A program made the translations under genes and the position numbers. Positions 21,478 through 30,152 of a stretch of DNA of 64,000 bases are shown here, piece after piece (positions within the stretch are counted from its first letter, which is position 1; each line of letters opens with the position of its first letter). Source of the DNA: Pseudorasbora parva (lineage: Eukaryota; Chordata; Actinopteri; Cypriniformes; Gobionidae); NCBI RefSeq assembly GCF_024679245.1, contig NC_090187.1, forward strand, positions 28,202,815-28,266,814, given 5' to 3'. The notes under the pieces are model-generated. The model searched no databases. It saw nothing but the letters and a program-made list of their open reading frames with translations, and was not told the DNA's origin.

Positions 21478-22117
21478 CCTGTGTTTTGCGGGGCTTGTCC
21501 GAGCCTCCGTTTGAACCCTTGGAGGAGGTGTCGGATAAGTTCCTCACCTCAGGACTATATTCCTTTTGGCTATTTCATCTCTCAAAAGAATAAGAGATAT
21601 TCAGTCCCTGTCTGTAGGGCCCTCATGTCTAGAGTTTGCGCCGGGGATTTCTACATCCCAGGCCGGGTTATGTCCCCAAGGTTCCTACGAGCCCACGGGG
21701 CCCCATTACTCTTCAAGCATTCTGTCCTCCTCCTTTCACGACGTCAGACCAGGAAGGATTAATCTGCTGTGCCCTGTTAGAGCACTAGATACTATGTCCA
21801 CAGAGCTGCCCTGTGGAGGAAAACTGATCAGCGGTTTGTCTGTTTCGGGCCCCCTAGAAGGGGCCCCAGTATCTAAGCAGAGGATGAGCAAGTGGGTGGT
21901 CGAGGCCATCTCACTTGCTTATGAGGCGGCCGGGCACCAGTCTCCACTGGCTGTCCGGGCGCATTCAACCAGGGGTATGGCTGCTTCTAAAGCACTTTTG
22001 TCGGGGGCTTCCCTCCACGATATTTGTAACGCGGCCGGATGGTCGTCTCCTTTAACCTTCGTCAGGTTCTACGAACTAGACCTGGCATCTACTGTTGGGG
22101 CACAGGTACTCTCGTAA
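21478..22117 (+). pseudogene. DIRS B tyrosine recombinase, N-terminal domain lost
   Basis: A junction near 21,475 joins VGLASEGD to LRGLSEPPFEPL, skipping about 130 residues (the DNA-binding core domain) present in element A. A frameshift near 21,560 then leads into MAISSLKRIRDIQSL (first catalytic Arg) and on to HSTRGMAASK (H-x-x-R) and FVRFYELD (Tyr nucleophile). The catalytic C-terminal half is open from 21,566 to the stop at 22,117, but the protein lacks its clamp domain. Confidence 0.85.
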
Positions 22118-22177
22118 CCGTGTGCGCTTCGGCTTCACACATACGAGACACTTGGTCCTATGGCGTTGTGGGTATAA

Positions 22178-22278
22178 GCGTTCTCACAGCGTTTCGACGC
22201 AGCTCGAGTTCCCCGAAAGGGAACGTCTCAGGTTACGTATGTAACCCTAGTTCCCTGAGGGAACGAGACGCTGCGTCG
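22178..22278 (+). repeat. Internal complementary region of DIRS B
   Basis: 22,178-22,224 is an exact 47-base inverted copy of the left end (17,628-17,674). 22,222-22,278 is an exact 57-base inverted copy of the right end (22,473-22,529). The two halves overlap at AAC (GTT on the other strand), the sequence a head-to-tail circle junction would have. Such a region is the diagnostic hallmark of DIRS elements. Confidence 0.93.
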
Positions 22279-22325
22279 CTTTGCCATACTCCCGGCGTGT
22301 CCGTGATCACTTACTTCAGGCTTTA

Positions 22326-22529
22326 TCAGAAGTTAGTTCCTGTTTGTTTTCACGGACGTTTTATAGCTTCCGGTCGATGACGTCATCACGCCGACGATCG
22401 ATCTTTTTTCCGATGGAATGGTTCTACAGGCGCTTCACGACGCATTAACGCAGAGGCGTTCTCACAGCGTTTCGACGCAGCGTCTCGTTCCCTCAGGGAA
22501 CTAGGGTTACATACGTAACCTGAGACGTT
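22326..22529 (-). repeat. Right inverted terminal repeat of DIRS B
   Basis: Inverted copy of the left repeat, including TTTATA and TGACGTCA facing inward. A second, antisense-directed promoter is therefore present. The outer end is GGTTACATACGTAACC, a palindrome not found at the left end. Confidence 0.85.
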
Positions 22530-22759
22530 TTCCTTGATTCTACAAACAATACCCCATAATGACAGCATGAAACAATTTTGTTTGCAAATCTATTTATTAA
22601 AAATAAAAAATAAAAATAAAACACATGTACATAAGTACATAAATAAGAACAACGATCTCTGCAGCAGTCCACCAGTAAGGCCAGCATGGTGAAGTGATAT
22701 GACATGATAGCCCGCCTGGAGTTTGATAAGGGCACCTGAAGGACTCTCAGACCATGAGA

Positions 22760-23340
22760 AACAAAATTCGGTAGTCTGGTGAAACACAGATTTAATTCTT
22801 TGGCCTGAATGTCATGTCTGGAGGAAACCAGGCACCGCTCATCACCTGGCCAATACCAAGTATGGTGGTGGCAGCATCATGCTGTGGGGATGTTTTTCAG
22901 TGACAGGAACTGGGAGACTAGTCAGGATCGAGGGAAAGATGAATGCAGCCATGTACAGAGACATCCTTGATGAAAACCTGCTCCAGAGTTCTCTGGACTT
23001 CAGACTGTGGAGAAGGTTCACCTTCCAACAGGAAAACGACCATAAGCACACAGTCAAGATAACAAAAGAGTGGCTATGGGACAACGCTATGAATGTCCTT
23101 GAGTGGCCCAGCCAGAGCCCAGACTTGAACCCAATTGAACATCTCTGGAGAGATCTGAAAATGGCTGTGCACTGATGCTCCCCATCCAACCTGATGGAGA
23201 TTGAGAGGTCCTGCAAAGAAGAATGGGATAAAACTCCCCGAAGCTTTTATGAGCTTTTGTGTGCGAAGCTTTTATGAGCATCATACTCAAAAAGACTTGA
23301 GGCTGTAATTGTTGCCAAAGGTCCTTCAACAAAGGATTGA
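22760..23340 (+). pseudogene. Tc1-like transposase, C-terminal part
   Basis: Open from 22,879 to 23,175: LWGCFSVTGTGRLVRIEGKM, then FTFQQENDHKHTVK, WLWDNAMNVLEWPSQSPDL and NPIEHLWRDLKMAVH. This corresponds to the second and third catalytic regions of a DD34E transposase. The second catalytic residue is Glu (QQEND) where active members have QQDND, and a stop follows AVH. Codons resembling SNLMEIERSCKEEW continue after 23,175 in the same neighbourhood. The N-terminal DNA-binding domain is missing. Confidence 0.85.
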
Positions 23341-23591
23341 GCAAAGGCTGTGAATACTTCTGTACATGTGATGTTTTGCAAAAGATTTCAAACAAACTTC
23401 TTTCATGTTGTCATTATGTGGTATTGTTTGTAGAATTGTGGAAAATAATAATGAATTGAATCCATTTTGGAAATAAGGCTGTAATATAACAAAATGTGGA
23501 AAAGCGCTGTGAATGCCGGAGGCACTGTATATATTGTAAAAAATAAAAACAATACCACATAATGTTTATTATACAGTACATTGTATATACT

Positions 23592-23623
23592 GTTGTTCAC
23601 TCGCTATTCTTATATTTGTCACT

Positions 23624-23678
<55 letters not shown>

Positions 23679-23717
23679 TGACACAAGTGACAAATATAAG
23701 AATGGCCAGTGAACAAC
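23592..23717. repeat. 38-bp fold-back around a (TA)n core at the DIRS relic boundary
   Basis: 23,592-23,629 and 23,680-23,717 are inverted copies matching at 36 of 38 positions, separated by TATATA... of about 48 bases. The right arm runs into the gag start codon of the DIRS relic, so the left arm is an inverted copy of that gag start. Confidence 0.85.
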
Positions 23718-23910
23718 AGTTCAGAAACTGTGTTCATCCCTGCCCACATTACATCACGAGTGGGGATACATACTTGATGTGTCTTGTTTGTTTGGGAGCG
23801 CAGCAGCTTTTGTTCCCATGCGCATGCAGGGGATCTGTATTCTCAATTACATCAATGACTGGCTGATCCTAGCGCAGTCAGCTCAGATGGCAGTTCAACA
23901 TCGAGATGTT
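23702..23910 (+). pseudogene. Gag-RT fusion remnant of the DIRS relic
   Basis: The gag reading MASEQQFRNCVHPCPHYITS runs through CLVCLGAQQ near 23,808, keeping the first two Cys pairs. After a junction the frame PMRMQGICILNYINDWLILA is an RT palm fragment aligned with RLQGIRILRYIDDWLIL of element B. The two parts derive from regions about 2 kb apart in intact elements, so this is a deletion product and not a gene. Confidence 0.75.
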
Positions 23911-24123
23911 GTTCTCGCTAGGGGTGTCCATGGTTAACCGATTGACCGGTTAACCGTTAAAAATTGCGTAACCGAGTGAAACATTTTGCTCGGTTAAGTG
24001 GCGTCAATGACGTGCCTTGAATTTAGTTGTAATATATGTTTGCACCCCTAGAGACCGCCAGAGCGCTCCCAGACATTTGTAATATCCACAAGAGGAAGTC
24101 ATGAGCAGCTTTCTAAGCGGGCA

Positions 24124-24225
24124 ATGAAGCGGGCAAAGAAAGCGTGGGAGCACTTTAAAAATGAGAGTGACGGGGCAAAATGCAAGTATTGCAATGCAGT
24201 GCTTACCGCATTTTTCAGGCTATAA
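24124..24225 (+). pseudogene. BED zinc-finger fragment of a hAT transposase
   Basis: A 33-codon reading from ATG 24,124 gives KKAWEHFKNESDGAKCKYCN, the first half of a BED finger: aromatic W-x2-F and the C-x2-C pair. The His/Cys pair that should follow is replaced by repeat sequence from about 24,212, and a stop comes at 24,223. BED fingers are typical N-termini of hAT (ZBED-type) transposases. Confidence 0.8.
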
Positions 24226-24320
24226 GTTGCTCCGGCGTATGAGTCGCATCAGTCAAAATATGCGTCATGAAGAGGAAAATAACATGCGTCGCACTGGACT
24301 AAAAGTCGCATTAGGGCAGA
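24212..24320. repeat. Nested repeat with TATAAGT(C/T)GC and AAAGTCGCATT ends
   Basis: CCGCATTTTTCAGGCTATAA at the left and ACTAAAAGTCGCATTAGGG at the right resemble a common fish repeat whose unit is TATAAGTCGCA; internal GAGTCGCAT and TGCGTCGCACT are variants. It interrupts the BED fragment. Confidence 0.45.
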
Positions 24321-25067
24321 AGCAGGGTGGGAGCCGCGCGCGCTGTGCATAACGGAGCAGAAGAAAGAAAGTTTGAAGTGAGAAACTTGTGAATGACTGG
24401 AGAAAAGCAGACGTTACTTTAACTGTAACGTTAATGAAGAAAACAAAAAAGCTAATCGCGGACTGAAAGCAAGATGGCCAGAGCTGAAGGGACGAGACCA
24501 CAGATGCTTGAACTCTCTGCCGGGAGAGGCTCAGCCGCGCGAGTCAAACGCTGTCTGTGTGAATCATTCTCGGCTGCATATTTTACTACATGCTCTAATC
24601 ATGCAGGCGCCCTCGCGGCCACTTGCGTTGCTCGTGAACTGGAGCGCATCTCATCCTAATTTAACGAAACTCAGCGTACGCCTCACAGACATGAAATAGA
24701 TCTTAAGAAACTTGAAATGTCTTTTAACAATTTAAAACGAAAAGAAATAGGCTACTCTCTGATTATGTAATCCATGATGTGCATTTCTCTATAAAGGCGC
24801 GTTCACTACGGAGATGGTGGTCATCAAATTAATAAGCTAAAAATAACCCTGACGCACACTATGGTTAACCGAGTATTAACCGCTAAGGGCCTCGGTTAAC
24901 GGTTAATGAAAAACTTGAAAACGTGCAGCCCTAGTTCTCGCACATGTGAGAAAGCAGCGTCTCATTCCGTATTCAGGAAACTAAGGTTACATACATTTTT
25001 TTAGTTAACAAAAAGAACCCGACATGGATGGCTTAATTTTAAATATTAATTTGAATATAGTGAGTGT

Positions 25068-25582
25068 AAAATAATAATAATGCGTTCAATTTTCAAGGCA
25101 CCCAAAGCGCTTTACATTGAAGGGGGGAATCTCCTCAACCACCACAAATGTGCAGCATCCACCTGGATGATGAGACGGCAGCCATATTGCGCCAGAACGC
25201 TCACCACACACCAGCTGATTGGTGGAGAGGAGACCGAGTGATGAAACCAATCAGGATATGGGGATTATTAGGAGGCCATGATGGACAGAGGCCAATGGGC
25301 AAATTTGGCCAGGATGCCGGGGTTACACCCCTACTCTTTTTCCGAAAGACACCCTGGGATTTTTAACGACCACAGAGAGTCGGTATAAATACGATAACGT
25401 CTCATCCAAAAGACGGTGCTCTTTGTCAGTATAGTGTCCCCATCACTATACTGGGGTGTTAGGACCCACACAGACCACAGGGTGAACGCCCCCTGCTGGC
25501 CTCACTAACACCTCTACCAGCAGCTACCTGGTTTTCCCAGTTGGTCTCCCATCCAGGTACTGACCAGGCTCAACCCTGCTTT
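25068..25582 (-). mobile_element. 5S-rRNA-headed SINE (SINE3-like)
   Basis: Read on the minus strand, the head AAGCAGGGTTGAGCCTGGTC, AGTACCTGGATGGGAGACC and GGGAAAACCAGGT matches the 3' half of vertebrate 5S rRNA, including its internal promoter boxes. The body has CTGTGGTCATTAAA-like and GGCATCCTGGCC words, and the tail ends in an (ATT)n run near 25,068-25,082. The head is truncated at 25,582, missing the first half of the 5S-like part. The 72-codon open stretch at 25,148-25,366 is body sequence of the repeat. Confidence 0.7.
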
Positions 25583-25687
25583 GTCAATTACTACCACCTT
25601 TAATAGATAACTAGAAGCTCAAGAGTCTCCAGAAAACACTGCTTGGAAGAACAAGGAATCTGAAAAAGACTTGTCAATTACTCAGTA

Positions 25688-25930
25688 TCATGTACTTCCA
25701 AACCTGTAAGACTTTTGATCATCTTCGGAACACAAGTGGAGTTATTTTAAATGAAATATGATAGATGTCTGTGGAATTAAATCCCCTCAAAATTTTCATT
25801 GAAAGTCCACACCACTACCACTTTGTCGCTTTAAAAAGTTCATAATGAGAACTAATCCATATGAATTGAGTGGTTTAGTCCAAATTTTCTGAAGAGACAT
25901 GAGCGCTTTATATGATGAACAGAATCAATG
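25688..25930. repeat. Fragment of the AGTTCACCC-type MITE
   Basis: GTACTTCCAAACCTGTAAGA and ATCATCTTCGGAACACAAG match the body words of the MITE at 10,010. The termini are not preserved. Confidence 0.5.
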
Positions 25931-27360
25931 TGCTTTGATTATTGTTTAAATGTAAATAAAAAACATAATTTGAATTGCACATGAATAATAATAATATGTA
26001 TTAGTTTTATAATATTGTTGGAATGTTGATGACAAACCCACATTTTTTGTCATGGACTAATTTTCTTGGCAAAAACATTAACCTACAAGAAAAATCTAAT
26101 CAATATTTCATATGTATTTTATCCAGCATGCAGTCTTGATCATGATACCACTCAACTTAGCGAAAATTTTGGATGGATGGTTGTGTGATTTGAATATAAC
26201 AGTTCAAACACAGCAACAGTTGGTGGAGATGCAGCCAACATGAACATAATCATAATGACCTAAACAGACTTGATACATTCACATCCATTTAGCAAATGTA
26301 CCATCATGTCACATAATTATCAGAGAGAAAAACATGAGATAAATTAGTGTATTCATGGTGTGGTCGCAAAAGATCTTCTATTGACTGAGCAGCGAGGATC
26401 TACAATCACTGCATGAAAGTAATTGGTTCATTAAATGTGAATGGCTGGCGCTCAGTCTCTGCCAAATTTTAGTAGTTTGGCACAGGTCTGCAGGTTCTAA
26501 TGGACTGGGTTACCGCAAATGATTAATAAATGTCATTTATATAATATCTAATATCTCTGCATTTTAGCACCCCCCTCACAAATATTCATTAGCATGCAAA
26601 ATGTTGCATATGGTGCTTTTCCGCAGGACTTACCTTCCAATTCTGGCATCAAACAATTACAACTGAAGAGGAAATAATGTGTGGGAAGTTTTTTGCTTCT
26701 GTTTTACAAGTCCCTGTAATTTACAGAGAGAGGCTCTGTGCTCAGCAAGCACTTCCATTATGTGAGGACTAGATAAAGCTAGAGAAACAGCAAAGATTTA
26801 ATCATAGAGCCATGTTGTGTTCTCATTTCTTTTCTTATTTCTGTTTTAATTTGTGTTAGTAGCTAGTGTCAAATCAGCATTCAGAATCATGTGATGGACG
26901 TTTATCCTTTTGTTGTTATAGTTCCTCTTCTGTTTTCAGAGATAAGCGTATAGAGTGCCACCGCTGTACTTTTCCGTACAGTACAACACAATATCTTCCC
27001 AGTTTTGCATCTCTCCGGTGTCAATTATTATTTATTTATTTTTTCAGGTCTATGGTGTTGATATTCAGAGCATGTCAGGAGGGAGCAGTACTTTCCTTAG
27101 TTTCCTCTTCTCTGTGCCAAAATGTCCCAGTGCCAAGAAAACCATTAGCTTGACAGTGTCCCCCCAAAATGTGTATTAATATACCTCCATTACCTTTTCC
27201 ACTCGCATGCTTTCCAGTGGTAGTGGAGTGCCACATGAAGTGTTATTTCAATGGTTGGCTCTGGCACATCACAAACTAAACTATGGCTTCGGTGTGACTG
27301 AAAGTGTAAGTTTGTAAGGAGGCGCTGAGAGGGATGGACAAAAAACGAGGCAAATAAGTA

Positions 27361-27362
<2 letters not shown>
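25931..27362. other. No gene seen
   Basis: Mostly single-copy-looking, AT-rich sequence. Open stretches at 26,866-27,179 in two overlapping frames show no family signature. Confidence 0.5.

Positions 27363-27428
<66 letters not shown>
27363..27428. repeat. (GA)n microsatellite
   Basis: About 33 uninterrupted GA units. Confidence 0.98.
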
Positions 27429-27433
<5 letters not shown>

Positions 27434-27732
27434 TAATACATATATTAAACTGCTTTTCTTTTATGGAGTTGATATATTTTATTATAGTTATGATGCATAA
27501 CTATGATCACATTTTGTATATATATATAAGTCTTTTATGCTCATTAAGGCTACATTTATGATCAAAATAGAGTAAAGACTAATATTGGGTGATAAAGACC
27601 CAATATTATAAAATTTAAAATACGTTTTGTTTTGGTACATTACATTGTATACGGTATAACTTTAAGATCTATTTTTACATAATAAACTGTAATTTGTTAC
27701 TTTAGCGAAGCTGAATTTTACCGCATTTTATT
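27429..27732. other. AT-rich stretch, no gene
   Basis: Nothing recognised. Confidence 0.5.
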
Positions 27733-27740
27733 ATTATCAG

Positions 27741-28498
27741 TAGGGCCGGGACTCGATTAAAAAAAAAAAATCTAATTAATTAGAGGCTTTGTACTTAATT
27801 AATCGAAATTAATCGCATTTTAATTGCATATAAATATTTGACCTGAGAACAGTGAGAAGTAATTTTTCACATGGATTTTTAGTATACCATTATGACTGAA
27901 TGACTGAATACATAAGTTTAATCAACAAAATATTGTTTATTTATTTCAGTCCAGCAGACCAGCGCAATGTTTGCCATTAAGTATAGCAAAAGCATATTTG
28001 TGATATTTGAGGCTCGATGTGCTGCGGTGATACGCAAATTCCTTGTTGTATAGCTTGCACACAACCATGCTCTTGACGACGCTTCCATTCTTTCATTTTT
28101 TAAAACAAAATGTCCCATCCACGGGGCCAAGCAAAGCAGTCTCATCAGCTTCTTCGTTCATGTTCACTCATGCCCTGCGTCTCAATCAGCTCCCTAGTTC
28201 ACTAGTCAGGGCACTGATCAGGACATAAGTCAATGGGCTGACTCCCTGATCAGTGCCCTGAAAACTGAACTAGGGAGCTGATTGAGATGCACCCATGGTT
28301 TGTTGTTGTCGTGACTTCGGAGCGAGCGCTAGTTGGTGTTCCAGTATAATTGGTCCGTCGAAACTCATTCATTGAAAAATGTTCCGCGGTGCAAAAATAA
28401 GTGTGGTTAATTTTTTATTTTTTTTTTGCGTAATTAATTAACGCGTTAAAGTCACGTAATTAATTAATCTTAATTAACGCGTTAAAGTCCCGGCCCTA
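27741..28498. mobile_element. hAT element (TAGGGCCGGGACT ends) with exact 8-bp duplication
   Basis: Perfect 13-bp ends TAGGGCCGGGACT / AGTCCCGGCCCTA are flanked by ATTATCAG at 27,733-27,740 and 28,499-28,506. Subterminal AATTAATTA and ACGCGTTAA words are abundant on both sides. At 758 bp with no transposase, it is a non-autonomous member. A hairpin MITE is nested at 28,176-28,291. Confidence 0.93.
28176..28291. mobile_element. Nested 116-bp hairpin MITE
   Basis: The arms 28,176-28,222 and 28,245-28,291 pair at 43 of 47 positions around a 22-base loop. The outer words are TGCGTCTCAATCAGCTCCCT and its inverse. It lies wholly within the hAT element at 27,741. Confidence 0.85.
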
Positions 28499-28506
28499 AT
28501 TATCAG

Positions 28507-29309
28507 TGTTAAAAACAGTTAGTATTTGTACGCTTAATATTTTTGGGGGAAAGTAATTTTTTCAAGGTTCTTTTGATAACTAAAAAAGTTAAAAAGAACA
28601 GCCTTTATTTCATATAGAAATATTTTGTAACATTATAAGTTAATAAAATGTATGTTATAACTAGAATACAATAAAAGAGTGAAAATCAAATCAAATGGTA
28701 AATTTATGTTAAGAACATTCCAGTGGTCATTTCTCATTTATTTCAAAGTGAAAATATTTTGCAAGCTCATGACAATTACAATAATTGTTTTTCCATGTGC
28801 CTCAATAATAATGCATACAAGCCAAAGACAGATCATGTTGGATTGCAGCTATCCTGTCAAGTATCCAGTTTTTCTAATTGATCCACCTGATATCACCCGT
28901 TTCCAAGTCTATCAGCTGCTTCATTTTGGGGGGGCTAAAATTGGATCAAATATTGCTGGCCAAACTCAAACACTGCCAACTGCCTCATGTTGCTTTGAAA
29001 ATCCAAAGAAACACGAGGCTTTGAAAAACAAAATAGTAAAACTTAACTTTAAATACTTAAAACTTAAATAACCGAATAATGTTCCTAACTGGCAATCAAC
29101 CGAATGCAATTCACCTTTGCAGCTGGATTTGTTATGACGTTCCTTCTGTAAGTTATATTTCTTATTTAGGAAATGAAGAGTGAGAATATTCTTGCAAGAA
29201 CCAAACTTTGTTTTGCTCTGTCCTCTGCGCTTCTACGTTTGTCACTGGAACGTGTCCTACGTCATATGCTGGAACACCAGTCTCTTGTGAACGCACGTAC
29301 GACATGGAT
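28507..29309. other. No gene recognised; one AT-rich open stretch
   Basis: A 130-codon open stretch (28,679-29,071) does not start at ATG, shows no domain and has AT-driven Lys/Ile/Phe composition. I do not call it a gene. Confidence 0.45.
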
Positions 29310-29592
29310 AGGTATATTTTTTATTCTACACAAATGCATTGCTTCGCTTCAGAAGGCCTTTATTAACCCCCGGAGCAGTGTCGAGCACTTTTATGACAGA
29401 CAGGTGCACTTTTATGGACTTCAAAACAGAAACAGCCATTCATTGCCATTATAAAGCTTGGAAGAGCCAGGACATTTTTTTAATACAACTCTGATTGCGT
29501 TCATCTGAAAGAAGAATGTCATATGCACCTAGGATGACTTTAAGGTTAGTAAATGATGGGGTAATTTTCATCTTTGCGTAAACTATGCTTTT
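29310..29592. repeat. Second copy of the 7.2-kb dispersed repeat
   Basis: It aligns with 7192-7488 through CACAAATGCATTGCTTCG, ATTAACCCCCGGAG, TTTTATGGACTTCAAAA and CTGAAAGAAGAATGTCAT, in the same orientation. Neither copy keeps an open frame in common. Confidence 0.6.
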
Positions 29593-29669
29593 AAAGACTG
29601 CATGGAACAAAGTTGCAATTGTCTTTTCTTCATTATTGTGCCGTATATATCTCAGTGAAACGACTTCTC

Positions 29670-29763
<94 letters not shown>
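29670..29763. repeat. Poly-A and (TA)n tract hosting the LTR element
   Basis: A run of about 26 A, then (TA)n up to the LTR edge. Together with 34,765-34,859 this is the interrupted target. Confidence 0.97.
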
Positions 29764-29766
<3 letters not shown>

Positions 29767-30152
29767 GACGGGGTGAAGAAGTACACGACACAGGATGGCA
29801 GGTGAATTTCCCCGAAGGGTGGATTTATTAACAGTGGTGAAAGTGAAAGTGCGTCGAGTGGGGTGCTCCGTGCTCGGTGTGGTCTCTCTTGCGTCCTCGG
29901 TGCTCGCGGTGATCTGGATCCGTGCTCAGAGTGAGTGCTGGCCGTCACACGCTGCTCTCTGGAGGGAGAATGGAGACAACAGTTAGCCGAGTCTTCTGGA
30001 GACATCTCTCACCTCTTTGGGCGGCGGGCAGGCTTATAAAGCCGCCCGCTGATGAGCTGCAGCTGTGACGGCTCAGCCTGTGATGAGCGGGTGCAGGTGT
30101 TCCCGCCTTGTTTCCAGGGCGACGCTGATGAGCGCTCGGGACACTTGTCACA
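29764..30152 (-). repeat. 3' LTR, 389 bp
   Basis: Begins TGTGACAAGTG and ends CCCCGTCACA on the minus strand, with inverted TGTGAC/GTCACA tips. It contains a TTTATAAGCC TATA-like box at about 30,030-30,040. The polyprotein reading enters the LTR and stops at 30,009. Confidence 0.95.

Larger units (their letters stand above)
17628..22529 (+). mobile_element. DIRS1-like retrotransposon B with intact gag
   Basis: The order is left inverted repeat with promoter, intact gag, a spacer with two 180-bp repeats, RT/RNase H (deleted and frameshifted), a truncated tyrosine recombinase, the internal complementary region and the right inverted repeat. GTT stands at both edges (17,628-17,630 and 22,527-22,529) and there is no target duplication, as expected for recombinase-mediated integration of a circle. 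It lies inside the left inverted repeat of a Tc1-like element. Confidence 0.92.
17549..23527 (+). mobile_element. Tc1-like transposon split by DIRS element B
   Basis: The right end reads inward as CAGTGCCTCCGGCATTCACA, then TTTTCCACATTTTGTTATA and TTACAGCCTTATTTCC, with TA just outside at 23,528. The left end at 17,549 (TA at 17,547-17,548) is diverged but carries TTTTTCCACATTTTTTTATG and TTACAGCCTTATTCCAAAAT. The left repeat is cut at 17,627 and resumes at 22,530 with TGATTCTACAAACAATACC, which matches the inner part of the right repeat (GAATTGTGG side). Removing the insert leaves about 1.08 kb against a usual 1.6 kb, so the transposase N-terminus was deleted. Confidence 0.85.
23919..24933. 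mobile_element. hAT element with exact 8-bp target duplication
   Basis: The ends TAGGGGTGTCC and GCAGCCCTA (imperfect inverted repeat TAGGG-TG) are flanked by GTTCTCGC at 23,911-23,918 and 24,934-24,941. The flanks join into uninterrupted DIRS RT sequence. Subterminal GGTTAACCG words occur at both ends (23,930-23,960 and 24,863-24,905). Inside is a BED-finger fragment and another nested repeat. At 1.0 kb it is non-autonomous. Confidence 0.92.
23680..24993 (+). mobile_element. Shrunken DIRS relic (gag head + RT fragment + right end)
   Basis: About 108 bases of gag head (ATG at 23,702; CVHPCPHYITSGDT) join directly to an RT fragment containing NYINDWLILA, then, after a hAT insertion, to AAGCAGCGTCTCATTCC...GGAAACTAAGGTTACATAC, the right end of an element like B. 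Everything else is gone. The polymerase box reads YIND instead of YIDD. No left inverted repeat precedes the gag head; a fold-back lies there instead. Confidence 0.8.

Noticed and set aside
25080..25582. Functional 5S rRNA gene
   Set aside because: Only the 3' half of 5S is present, with several substitutions, fused to a SINE body.
28679..29071. 130-codon AT-rich open stretch as a host exon
   Set aside because: It has no ATG at its start, no recognisable domain and AT-driven composition; neither neighbouring splice sites nor a second exon were seen.
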